This document shows positions 41,337 to 49,144 of a DNA stretch of 64,000 nucleotides, one piece after another. The stretch's first letter is position 1; each line of letters begins with the position of its first letter. The translations under genes and the position numbers were made by a program. Source of the stretch: RPQJ01 sp963846885 (GTDB lineage: Bacteria; Pseudomonadota; Gammaproteobacteria; Steroidobacterales; Steroidobacteraceae); contig CAWJXS010000008.1 in NCBI GenBank assembly GCA_963846885.1, forward strand, positions 62,001 to 126,000, given 5' to 3'. Below the pieces are notes generated by a model. That model saw only the letters and a list, made by a program, of their open reading frames with translations, made no database searches and had not been told where the DNA came from.

Positions 41337-42005
41337 ATGCCTGACGACATGAAGCCTCGAATGCGCGACTCGGCCGCGGCGGCCACCCCGGCTTCCGCCG
41401 GCTGGCAAGCACAGAAAAGCGCCTCGACCCGGCTGCAGATCGTCGAATCAGCGCTGAGTTGCGTGGTCGACCTGGGGTACTCCTGCACGACGACCACCGT
41501 CATCGCCGAGAAAGCGGGCCTTTCGCGCGGCGCGATGCTGCATCACTTTCCGTCCAAGATCGACATCGTGCGCGCGGCGGTCGAGCACCTGCATGCGAAG
41601 CGGCTGAAGGCCTTTCGCAAGGCGATCGACAAGCTGCCGCGCGACGAAACGCGCGTGCGCCGGGCACTCGAGGCCTACTTCGAGCACGTGAAGCACCCGA
41701 TGTACGTCGCGTTCCTCGAGCTCTGGATCGCGTCGCGCACCGACCCGGAGCTGCAGTCCATCCTCAAGCCGGCGCAGGAAGCGTTCGAGCGCGAGTGGTA
41801 CAAGACGGCCGTCGACCTGTTCCCCGAATGGGAGGGCTCCGGCGCCAATTTCGACATTGCCCTCGATCTCGTCCACTACGTGATGGACGGGCTCGCGGTG
41901 AGCCTGCTCACGCATGAGATCGGCGAGCATGAGCGTCGCATGGTCGGCTACCTCGAGGATCGGCTGCGCGAACTGTCGAGCAAACCGGCGCTCGCCCAGG
42001 TTTGA
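41337..42005 (+). CDS. TetR-family transcriptional regulator, candidate master repressor of the cluster
   Basis: 222 residues. The N-terminal DNA-binding domain has the TetR helix-turn-helix TTTVIAEKAGLSRGAMLHHF with FPSKIDIVRAA following. The C-terminal two-thirds is a helical ligand-binding domain (ELWIASRTDPELQ, HYVMDGLAVSLL). It is the only TetR gene in the window and sits in the middle of the catabolic operons. I infer that it binds the AAACAG-N6-CTGTTT palindromes. The ligand is perhaps a CoA thioester or the substrate. Confidence 0.92.
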   Translation: MPDDMKPRMRDSAAAATPASAGWQAQKSASTRLQIVESALSCVVDLGYSCTTTTVIAEKAGLSRGAMLHHFPSKIDIVRAAVEHLHAKRLKAFRKAIDKLPRDETRVRRALEAYFEHVKHPMYVAFLELWIASRTDPELQSILKPAQEAFEREWYKTAVDLFPEWEGSGANFDIALDLVHYVMDGLAVSLLTHEIGEHERRMVGYLEDRLRELSSKPALAQV

Positions 42006-42027
42006 CGCGCGGCGGGCGGCTGCCTGC

Positions 42028-42825
42028 CTATTTCGCTGCTGCGTGGGCCTTCATGCTCGCGCTGATCTCGCGCTGGCTCGGATTGCGGCGCAGCGTCAAG
42101 CCGCCGTTCACCTGCAGCACCTGGCCCGTCATGAAGCACTCGTCGCCGGCCAGCCACAGCGCGGCGTCCGCGACGTCCTGCGTGGTGCCGATGCGGCCGA
42201 GCGGATATTCCTTGACGAAGGCTTCCTCGAGGCCCGGCAGCTGCACTTCGCGTTCGGTCATCGGCGTGGACGTGAGCCCGGGGGCCAGCGAGTTCACGCG
42301 CACGCCGCCTGCGCCGAACTCGTTCGCGAAGCAGCGCACGAGCGCTTCGCCCGCCGCCTTCGTCGCGATGTACGCCGCGTGATTGTTGAGGATGGCGTGC
42401 ACCGATGCGGACGAGACCTGGATGACTGAGCCGCCGCCGGATTTCGCCATGCGACCGACGAACGCCTGCAGGAAAAAGTAGGGGCCCTTGAACTGCAGCG
42501 CGGACAACTGGTCCAGCTGTTCCTCGGTCGTGTCGAGCAGTTTTGCCATCAGGCCCCAGCCCGTGCAGTTCACCGCGATGTCGACCTTGCCGAAGCGTGC
42601 CACGGCTGTCGTGGCCAGCGCCTCTACGTCCGCCTTGCGGGTGATGTCACACGTGGCGTACTCACCGCCAATCTCGTCCGCGATCTCGCGGAGCGGCGCT
42701 TCATTGCGGCCCGCGACCATCACGCGCGCACCTTCACGCGCGAACGTGCGTGCCATCACCTGTCCCATGTTGTCGCGGCCGGCTGCTCCAAGGATGACTG
42801 CGCTCTTGCCTTCGAGTCTTGCCAT
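42028..42825 (-). CDS. SDR family oxidoreductase with atypical glycine motif
   Basis: 265 residues with YIATKAAG as catalytic Tyr/Lys and Ser in VSSASVHAI. The nucleotide-binding motif is ILGAAGRDNMGQVMA instead of TGxxxGIG, somewhat like the longer loop of enoyl reductases. The C-terminus has ~20 extra residues. It is last in the minus-strand operon acyl-CoA synthetase, VOC, VOC, SDR, and converges with tetR. Confidence 0.87.
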   Translation of the reverse strand: MARLEGKSAVILGAAGRDNMGQVMARTFAREGARVMVAGRNEAPLREIADEIGGEYATCDITRKADVEALATTAVARFGKVDIAVNCTGWGLMAKLLDTTEEQLDQLSALQFKGPYFFLQAFVGRMAKSGGGSVIQVSSASVHAILNNHAAYIATKAAGEALVRCFANEFGAGGVRVNSLAPGLTSTPMTEREVQLPGLEEAFVKEYPLGRIGTTQDVADAALWLAGDECFMTGQVLQVNGGLTLRRNPSQREISASMKAHAAAK

Positions 42826-42843
42826 GTCGTGATGCTCCGTGGT

Positions 42844-43368
42844 CTAGGTGCGCAGCCGGCGCACGGGACGGTCGCCGTCCCAGCCGTCCGCGCACTTGCG
42901 GACATGCGCGTAGAACCGCCGCATGTCGTCGTTGGGTTCGTAGAGTTCGAGCATGTGGCCGAGCGCCGCGCTCAGGTCGAGCATGACGAAGCGGACGCCC
43001 GTTTTCGTCTGCGCGTCGAGCGCCGCCGCGATGCCGTCGTCGCGATACGACTGTACGGTGGCGGCGAGGTCGTCGACGAAACATGCCACGTGATGGACGC
43101 CGGTCTGGTGCGGCGCGAACAGGTCACGCAGTGCAGAGGGCCCGTCGTTGTGTTGCGTGATCAACTCGACCATCAGCTCGCCGGCCTGCCCATACGCCGA
43201 CGTGTGGTCGAACTCCGCGGGCACGCCGCGGTACAGGCTGCTGGCGAGCGGGATGTGCTCCATCAGGAAAAACGGGCCCCAGCCGAAGTCGCGTGCGCAA
43301 CGCTCTGCCGCAGCCACCGGGTCCGGCACGTGGTACGCGACCTGTACGGGCCGCAGGGCCGGCTTCAC
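42844..43368 (-). CDS. VOC-superfamily protein (1)
   Basis: 174 residues, two betaalphabetabetabeta modules of the glyoxalase/extradiol dioxygenase fold: VQVAYHVPDPVAAAERCA, GWGPFFLMEHIPL and GVHHVACFVDD. Candidate metal ligands are His in AYHVPD and HHVACF and Glu in ELYEP. The GTG start overlaps the previous stop by four bases (GTGA). Paralogous to the next gene upstream; the reaction is unknown. Confidence 0.82.
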   Translation of the reverse strand: MKPALRPVQVAYHVPDPVAAAERCARDFGWGPFFLMEHIPLASSLYRGVPAEFDHTSAYGQAGELMVELITQHNDGPSALRDLFAPHQTGVHHVACFVDDLAATVQSYRDDGIAAALDAQTKTGVRFVMLDLSAALGHMLELYEPNDDMRRFYAHVRKCADGWDGDRPVRRLRT

Positions 43369-43886
43369 AGTCGTCGCACCGGCTTGGTGCCGTCCCAGTC
43401 CTGCGCAGCCGCACGCACCATCGCGAAGAAGCCGTCGATGGCAGGGCCATGCTCGATCAGTTCGATCATGCCGCCCGGGTGCTGGTCGGTGTTGATGTAG
43501 GCGAAGCGAATGCCATTGGCGGTCGAGCCCAGCTGCACCGCCTCGATGCCTGCGGGCCGCAATCGAGCCAGGTCGTCATGCACTGAGTGCGTCATCACGC
43601 CGACGTGCTGCAGGCCGCCCACCGCGCGGCCCGGAAAGTCCGCATAGATGGAGGGCGCGTCGTTGAACTGCTGGATCAGCTCGACCTGGACTTCGCCCCA
43701 CTGCGCGACGGCGACCGAGATGTCCGCAGCGGTCGGCGCGCCGCGGTAAGTCGCTTCCGCGAACTTGATGTGCGACATCACGAAAAACGGGCCGACGCCG
43801 ACGGTGCCCGTCCAGTGATCCATCGCGCGGTCGAGATCCGGCACGACGAATCCCAGCTGCATCACCGGACCGAAACGTGGCGTCAT
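43365..43886 (-). CDS. VOC-superfamily protein (2)
   Basis: 173 residues, paralogue of the preceding entry: MQLGFVVPDLDRAMDHW, GVGPFFVMSHIKFAEATYRG, GLQHVGVMTHSVHDDLA and MIELIEHGP. The first His ligand seen in the paralogue is replaced here (LGFVVPD), so metal binding may differ. 25 bases follow the acyl-CoA synthetase stop. Confidence 0.82.
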   Translation of the reverse strand: MTPRFGPVMQLGFVVPDLDRAMDHWTGTVGVGPFFVMSHIKFAEATYRGAPTAADISVAVAQWGEVQVELIQQFNDAPSIYADFPGRAVGGLQHVGVMTHSVHDDLARLRPAGIEAVQLGSTANGIRFAYINTDQHPGGMIELIEHGPAIDGFFAMVRAAAQDWDGTKPVRRL

Positions 43887-43911
43887 GTCGTGAACTCCGG
43901 GTTGACTGCGA

Positions 43912-45690
43912 TCAGGCCAGGCCGAGTTCCTTCACCAGCGCATCGCGCAGGCGGAACTTCTGGATCTTGCTGCTCGACATCGGCCATTCGTCCACGAAGC
44001 GCACCTGCCGCGGCACCTTGAAACTCGAGATCTCCTTGCGACAGAAGTCGATGAGTTCCTTGTCGGTGACCTTGACGCCGGGCTTCAGTTCGACGAACGC
44101 CGCGGGCACTTCGACGTACTTCGCGTCCGGAATGCCGACCACCTGGGCCAGCTTCACGGCAGGGTGGCGCCCTAGCAGTCCTTCGATTTCCGCGGCCGCC
44201 ACGTTCTCGCCGCCGACCTTGAGCATGTCCTTGAAGCGACCGTGGAACATGATCGTGCCGTCGTCGTCGAGCGAGCCGATGTCGCCGGTGTGGAACCAGC
44301 CGTCGCGGTCCAGCGCCTGCGCGGATTTCTCCGCGTCCTTGTAGTACCCCTCGAACAGCGAGTACCCGCGCACCAGCACCTCGCCACGCAAACCGTTCTT
44401 GAGGTCGACGCCGTTCTCGGGGTTGACGATGCGCACCTCGAGGCCGGGCAGGGGCTTGCCGAGTCGCGTGATCCGGCGCGCCTCGGCTTCGTCCCAGCCG
44501 CCGGTGCAGACGGTGCCGGCCGCTTCGGTCATGCCGAAGCTGCCGACCTGCAGGGCCAGCGGCATGGCGGCCATGATCGGTTCGGCCACGCCGGGCGGCT
44601 GCACGGCGAAGTTGCTGTTCATCAGCTTCACGCGCGTGAGGTCGGCGTCCTGGAAAGACGGGTGGTACACCAGCCCCTGCATGATGGTGACGAAGCTTGG
44701 ATACAGCGCGGTCACCTTGTACTGCTCGAGCATCTTCAAGGCGACGCCCGCGTCGAAGTAACCCATGGTGAGGTACGTGCCACCGACGTCGAAGATGGCA
44801 AGCATCGGCAGCACGGCAGCGATGTGGAACATCGGCAGCGGCGACCACATGCGATCTTCCTGCGTCAGGCGGTAGCGATGGCGGCCCAGCGCGATGCTGT
44901 TGCGAACCATCGCCTCGTGCGTGATGAGGCAGCCTTTCGGGTTGGCGGTTGTCCCGGACGTGTACAGCATCAGGCCGATGTCGCGCACCCGCACGCGCAG
45001 ACGCGCGCGGTGGACGTCCATTGCGTCCGTCGCTTTCGCAGCGGCGTTGAACTCCGCCTCGCTCACGAAGCCCGGCGCTTTCGTCTTGCCGAGCAGCACG
45101 ATGTTGCGCAGCTTCGGCGCACCCGCCAGCTTCAGCGTCGCCGGCTTCTTGTTGCGGTGGAGGTCCTTGAGCGCGCCGCCGAGTCGCTCCACGAAGTTGA
45201 CCGAATCCGCCACCGCATCGGTCGTCACGACCGTGACGAGGTCGCCGTTCTCGATGACGTAGGCCAGTTCGCTCGACTTGTAGCGCGCGTTGATGGGCAC
45301 GATGACGGCGCCGCAGAACGCAATGGCGAAGAACGTCTCGACGAACTCGGCGCAGGTGTGCATGAGCACGCCGACGTGGTCGCGGGGCCGTACGCCCAGC
45401 GTGCGCAGCGCGCGTGCGCGCCGCAGGGCGTTCTCTGCCAGCTGGCGGTAGGTGATGGCCTGGTCCGGGAACACCAGCGCGAGGGCGTCCGGATGGCGAT
45501 CCGCGGCCGTCAGCAGCAGGTCGCCGATGGTCGTCACGTTGATACGCGCGCGCGCGAGGTCTTCCGGCGGCAGCAGCGCGATGCCACTGCTGCGGACGCG
45601 CGCCTTGGCTGCGCGCTTCGGCTTCGCGGCGGGCGATTTTTTCTTCGGGGTGGCGGCGGCTGGGCGGGAGCGCGCGGGGGCTTTGGGCAT
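43912..45690 (-). CDS. Acyl-CoA synthetase (AMP-forming) with basic N-terminal tail
   Basis: 592 residues. Adenylation motifs: LMLYTSGTTANPKGC, GSFGMTEAAG, GWFHTGDIG, HGRFKDMLKVGGENV and a C-terminal Lys in SSSKIQKFRLRD. It activates a carboxylic acid to its CoA thioester and probably marks entry of the substrate or an oxidised intermediate into CoA chemistry. Residues 1-36 are Lys/Ala/Pro-rich like a histone H1 tail and are not part of the enzyme fold. ATG 45690 is 47 bases from operator site 5. Confidence 0.92.
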   Translation of the reverse strand: MPKAPARSRPAAATPKKKSPAAKPKRAAKARVRSSGIALLPPEDLARARINVTTIGDLLLTAADRHPDALALVFPDQAITYRQLAENALRRARALRTLGVRPRDHVGVLMHTCAEFVETFFAIAFCGAVIVPINARYKSSELAYVIENGDLVTVVTTDAVADSVNFVERLGGALKDLHRNKKPATLKLAGAPKLRNIVLLGKTKAPGFVSEAEFNAAAKATDAMDVHRARLRVRVRDIGLMLYTSGTTANPKGCLITHEAMVRNSIALGRHRYRLTQEDRMWSPLPMFHIAAVLPMLAIFDVGGTYLTMGYFDAGVALKMLEQYKVTALYPSFVTIMQGLVYHPSFQDADLTRVKLMNSNFAVQPPGVAEPIMAAMPLALQVGSFGMTEAAGTVCTGGWDEAEARRITRLGKPLPGLEVRIVNPENGVDLKNGLRGEVLVRGYSLFEGYYKDAEKSAQALDRDGWFHTGDIGSLDDDGTIMFHGRFKDMLKVGGENVAAAEIEGLLGRHPAVKLAQVVGIPDAKYVEVPAAFVELKPGVKVTDKELIDFCRKEISSFKVPRQVRFVDEWPMSSSKIQKFRLRDALVKELGLA

Positions 45691-45737
45691 ACGGGGTCTC
45701 CTGGTGGCCGCAGCGTAGCATCCACTGCCGTCAAAAC

Positions 45738-45755
45738 AAACAAGCTGTCCTGTTT
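45738..45755. promoter_or_regulatory. Palindromic operator, site 5 (one arm mismatch)
   Basis: AAACAAGCTGTCCTGTTT: right arm perfect, left arm 5 of 6, same 6-base spacer. It lies between the divergent acyl-CoA synthetase and SnoaL operons. TAGAGT (45776) on plus and TACGCT (45717-45712) on minus are the -10 candidates, each 20 bases away. Confidence 0.65.
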
Positions 45756-45820
45756 CTTTTTGAGCCGGGCGGACCTAGAGTTGGGGCACAATCAGTGTCC
45801 TTAGGCCCGGAGAAACCTTC

Positions 45821-46378
45821 ATGCAACTCGGCCCGACACTCGAGGAGCGCGTGCGCCGACTCGAGGACCGCACTGCGATCAACGAATTGATCGCGCGTTA
45901 CTGCCTCGTGATGGACAACCGCGACGTCGCCGGCATGGAAACGTTGTTCACGGCGGACGTGCACTTCTGGTCCGCCGACGGGGTGATGGATGCGCATGGT
46001 CGTGACGCCGCCATCGAAATGTTCAAGGGCCGCTTCACCGTGCTCGGCCCGAGCAATCACTTCACCCACGACCGCATCATCGAGTTCGACCCGCTCGATC
46101 ACGACAAGGCCACCGGCATCGTGCTGTCCCATGCGGAGATGCAGCGCAAGGGGCAGCCCATGCTGGCAGCCATGCGCTATCACGACGTCTACCAGCGCTG
46201 CGATGGACGCTGGCGCTTCCGCGAGCGCGGCCTTTCGTTCATGTATTACGTGCCGACCGCCGAATACCTGGACGCGCTGGGCCCGGGCCTCGGCCAGCGC
46301 ATGCGGGCGTATGATCAACCCGTGCCGGCCGACTGGCCGGAGAATCTGCCGACCTGGCAGCGGTACTACGGCAAGTAA
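45821..46378 (+). CDS. SnoaL/NTF2-like protein
   Basis: 185 residues of the NTF2-like cone fold: RTAINELIARYCLVMDNRDVAG, ETLFTADVHFW, HGRDAAIEMFK and HDVYQRCDGRWRFRERG. Family members are isomerases, cyclases, dehydratases or small subunits of ring-hydroxylating oxygenases. The last possibility is notable because no Rieske beta subunit is annotated elsewhere in the cluster, but the sequence looks more like the free-standing SnoaL group. First gene of a three-gene plus-strand operon. Confidence 0.85.
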   Translation: MQLGPTLEERVRRLEDRTAINELIARYCLVMDNRDVAGMETLFTADVHFWSADGVMDAHGRDAAIEMFKGRFTVLGPSNHFTHDRIIEFDPLDHDKATGIVLSHAEMQRKGQPMLAAMRYHDVYQRCDGRWRFRERGLSFMYYVPTAEYLDALGPGLGQRMRAYDQPVPADWPENLPTWQRYYGK

Positions 46379-46395
46379 TCACAGAGGAGTTCCGG

Positions 46396-47361
46396 ATGTC
46401 GCTTCCGGCAGCGTTTCGCGATCGTCTCAGCCTTCCCGTCATCGGTTCCCCGCTCTTCATCGCGTCGACGCCGGACCTGGTCATCGAGCAGTGCAAGGCC
46501 GGCATCATCGGCTCCTTCCCGGCGCTGAACGCGCGTCCTGCGCCGGTGCTCGACGAGTGGCTCACACGCATCCGCACCGAACTCGAGACTTACGCCGCGG
46601 CCAATCCTGGCGCACGGGTGGCGCCCTACGCGGTCAACCAGATAGCGCATGCCAGCAATGACCGCCTGCAGCACGACATGGAAGTGTGCGTGCGGCACCG
46701 GGTTCCGCTGATCATCACCAGCCTGCGTCCGCCGCGCGAGATCGTGGAGGCCGCGCACAGTTATGGCGGACTGGTGTTCCACGACGTGATCAGCGTGCGT
46801 CATGCGCGCAAGGCCATGGAGCAAGGCGTGGACGGCATCATCGTCGTGTGCGCGGGCGCCGGCGGCCATGCGGGCATGGGCAGCCCCTTCGCACTGGTGC
46901 GGGAGATCCGCCAGTTCTTCGACGGCACGCTGGTGCTGGCCGGCGCCATGTCGAGCGGCGCGGACGTGCTGGCGGCACAGGCGATCGGCGCCGACATGGC
47001 ATACATCGGCACGCGCTTCCTGGCGACCACCGAAGCCAACGCCTTGCCTGAATACAAGCAGATGCTGGTCGAGTCGAGCTCCGATGACATCGTCTACACG
47101 TCGCTGTTCACCGGCGTCAAAGGCAATTACCTGCGCGGCAGCGTCGCGGCCGCCGGGCTCGATCCGGACGCCCTGCCCGAGGCCGACAAATCGAAGATGA
47201 ACTTCGGTTCCGGCGGCAACATGGAAAAGAAGGCCTGGCGCGACATCTGGAGCGGCGGCCAGGGCGTGGGCAACATCCACGAAGTGCGCCCGACGCGCGC
47301 AGTGGTTGCGCGCATGATCGAAGAATACGCAGCGGCCCGGCTGCGCCTCTGCAGCGCCTGA
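46396..47361 (+). CDS. Nitronate monooxygenase-family FMN enzyme
   Basis: 321 residues, TIM barrel: PVIGSPLFIASTPDLV at the FMN-binding start, catalytic-His region CAGAGGHAGMGSPFALV, then LAGAMSSGADVLAAQAIGAD and YIGTRFLATTEANA (phosphate binding). Related enzymes oxidise nitronates or reduce enoyl compounds; no nitro-compound genes are near, so the reaction is open. A GAGGAG ribosome-binding site precedes the ATG. Confidence 0.9.
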   Translation: MSLPAAFRDRLSLPVIGSPLFIASTPDLVIEQCKAGIIGSFPALNARPAPVLDEWLTRIRTELETYAAANPGARVAPYAVNQIAHASNDRLQHDMEVCVRHRVPLIITSLRPPREIVEAAHSYGGLVFHDVISVRHARKAMEQGVDGIIVVCAGAGGHAGMGSPFALVREIRQFFDGTLVLAGAMSSGADVLAAQAIGADMAYIGTRFLATTEANALPEYKQMLVESSSDDIVYTSLFTGVKGNYLRGSVAAAGLDPDALPEADKSKMNFGSGGNMEKKAWRDIWSGGQGVGNIHEVRPTRAVVARMIEEYAAARLRLCSA

Positions 47362-47382
47362 GCAATCCGGAGAGAGGTCATC

Positions 47383-48144
47383 ATGTCCGTTTCATTCGAT
47401 CTGTCGGGCCGCGTCGCGCTGGTCACCGGCGCCAGCCGCGGTATCGGCGAGGCGATCGCCAAGGGCTTCGCGCAGTATGGCGCGCACGTCGTCGTCTCGA
47501 GCCGCAAGCAGGAGGCTTGCGACGAAGTCGCCGCAGAAGTCGTCGCCGCGGGCGGCAAGGCCACGGCCATGGCCTGCCACATCGGCGACATGGACGCGCT
47601 GCACGCGCTGTTCGCGCGGATCCAGTCCGAGTGCGGGCGCCTCGACGTGCTCGTCAACAATGCGGCCACGAATCCGTACTACGGCCACGTGCTCGACACG
47701 GACCTGGGCGCCTTCCAGAAGACCGTCGACGTGAACATCCGCGGCTACTTTTTCGCGTCGGTGCTCGGCGGCCGGATCATGCGCGAGCAGGGCAAGGGTT
47801 CGATCATCAACGTCGCATCGGTGAATGCGGTGCGCCCGGGGCCGAAACAGGGGATCTACTCGATCACCAAGGGTGCCGTGCTCAACATGACGAAGACGTT
47901 CGCGAAGGAGTGCGGCCCGCATGGCGTCCGCTGCAACGCGATCCTGCCCGGGCTGATCCGGACGAAATTTGCGGGAACGCTGCTCGCGGACAAGAGCCAG
48001 ACCGAGCATTACCTGGCGACGAATCCCCTGGCCCGCGTAGGCGAGCCGAACGACCTCGCCGGAGCTGCGCTGTTCCTGGCTTCAGACGCCTCGTCGTACG
48101 TGACGGGGGAGTATCTCGTGGTGGATGGCGGATTTCTGACGTGA
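47383..48144 (+). CDS. SDR family oxidoreductase
   Basis: 253 residues: VTGASRGIGEA, VNNAATNPYYG, INVASVNAVRPG, catalytic YSITKGAV and SYVTGEYLVVDGG. Classical SDR close to FabG/glucose-dehydrogenase types; substrate unknown. Last gene of the SnoaL operon. Its stop is followed at once by the purine-rich repeat at 48145. Confidence 0.92.
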   Translation: MSVSFDLSGRVALVTGASRGIGEAIAKGFAQYGAHVVVSSRKQEACDEVAAEVVAAGGKATAMACHIGDMDALHALFARIQSECGRLDVLVNNAATNPYYGHVLDTDLGAFQKTVDVNIRGYFFASVLGGRIMREQGKGSIINVASVNAVRPGPKQGIYSITKGAVLNMTKTFAKECGPHGVRCNAILPGLIRTKFAGTLLADKSQTEHYLATNPLARVGEPNDLAGAALFLASDASSYVTGEYLVVDGGFLT

Positions 48145-48327
48145 AGGAAGGGGCAGGAAGGGCAGGAAGGATAGGAAGGACAGGAAGGGACTAGAGGCTA
48201 GTCGGAATCGCAGGCATCTGATCGGTCAATTCTTCCTATCCTTCCTATCCTTCCTAGCTCCTTCCCTATCCTTCCTATCCTTCCTGCCCTTCCTAGTCCT
48301 TCCTGTCCTTCCTGCCCCTTCCTCCCC
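48145..48327. repeat. Polypurine/polypyrimidine 9-mer repeats forming a long inverted repeat
   Basis: 48145-48190 is GGAAGG-type repeats with units such as AGGAAGGGC and AGGAAGGAT. 48231-48327 is the complementary pattern, about ten imperfect copies of CTTCCTATC, CTTCCTGCC, CTTCCTAGC. The two tracts can pair into a long hairpin around a 40-base centre. It fills the whole space between convergent SDR and gpmA stops and may act as a bidirectional terminator. One-strand purine asymmetry would also allow triplex DNA. Confidence 0.8.
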
Positions 48328-49080
48328 CTACTTCTTCTCCGTCTGCTTCGCGACGGCTTCTGCGCGCGCCTTTACGGCCTCGGCATCGCCGAGGTAGCGA
48401 CTGGAGATCGGCTTGAGGCTGGCGTCCAGCGTGTAGAGCAGCGGCACGCCCGTCGGGATGTTCAGTTCGACGATGTCGGCATCGGACTTGCCGTCGAGCA
48501 TCTTCACCAGCGCACGCAGGCTGTTGCCGTGCGCGACCACCAGTACATTGCGGCCCGCCTGCAGTTCAGGTGCGATGCGTGCGTTCCAGTACGGCAGCAC
48601 CCGGGCGAGCGTGTCCTTCAGCGATTCGGCCGAGGGCAATTCGCCGGCCGGAACGCCAGCGTAGCGACGATCGAAACGGGGATGGCCCGGGTCCGTCGCG
48701 GGCAGCGGCGGGGGCGGGATGTCGTAGCTGCGGCGCCAGACCTTCACCTGCTCGGCGCCGTGCCTCTCGACGGTCTGGGTCTTGTTCAGGCCCTGCAGCG
48801 AGCCGTAATGCCGCTCGTTGAGCCGCCACGTGCGCTCGACGGGCAGCCACATCATGTCCATCTCGTCGAGCGCGATCCACAGCGTGCGGATCGCGCGCTT
48901 CAGCACCGAAGTGAAGGCGATGTCGAACGCGATGCCCTCGGCCTTGAGCAGTCGGCCCGCCTCCTGGGCTTCCAGCAGGCCCTGCGCGGAAAGGTCGACG
49001 TCGACCCAGCCAGTGAAAAGGTTCTCGAGATTCCAGATGCTCTGGCCGTGGCGCAGGAGCAGTAGCTTGCCGGTGCTCAT
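48328..49080 (-). CDS. gpmA: 2,3-bisphosphoglycerate-dependent phosphoglycerate mutase
   Basis: 250 residues. Catalytic LLLRHGQSIWN at the N-terminus, NLENLFTGWVDVDLS, TSVLKRAIRTLW, NERHYGSLQG and VVAHGNSLRALVK with the second His. It interconverts 3- and 2-phosphoglycerate in glycolysis and gluconeogenesis. It ends at the pyrimidine repeat and lies downstream of the glutamate dehydrogenase gene on the same strand (64 bases). Confidence 0.96.
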   Translation of the reverse strand: MSTGKLLLLRHGQSIWNLENLFTGWVDVDLSAQGLLEAQEAGRLLKAEGIAFDIAFTSVLKRAIRTLWIALDEMDMMWLPVERTWRLNERHYGSLQGLNKTQTVERHGAEQVKVWRRSYDIPPPPLPATDPGHPRFDRRYAGVPAGELPSAESLKDTLARVLPYWNARIAPELQAGRNVLVVAHGNSLRALVKMLDGKSDADIVELNIPTGVPLLYTLDASLKPISSRYLGDAEAVKARAEAVAKQTEKK

Positions 49081-49144
49081 GTGAGTTCAGTCCGTCGCTG
49101 TGGTGTTGAACGGGAAAGAGAGGGTAGACGCATCGCCTCGCGCA

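Noticed and set aside
48145..48327. Possible CRISPR array
   Set aside because: The units are contiguous 9-mers without unique spacers, and no cas gene is near.
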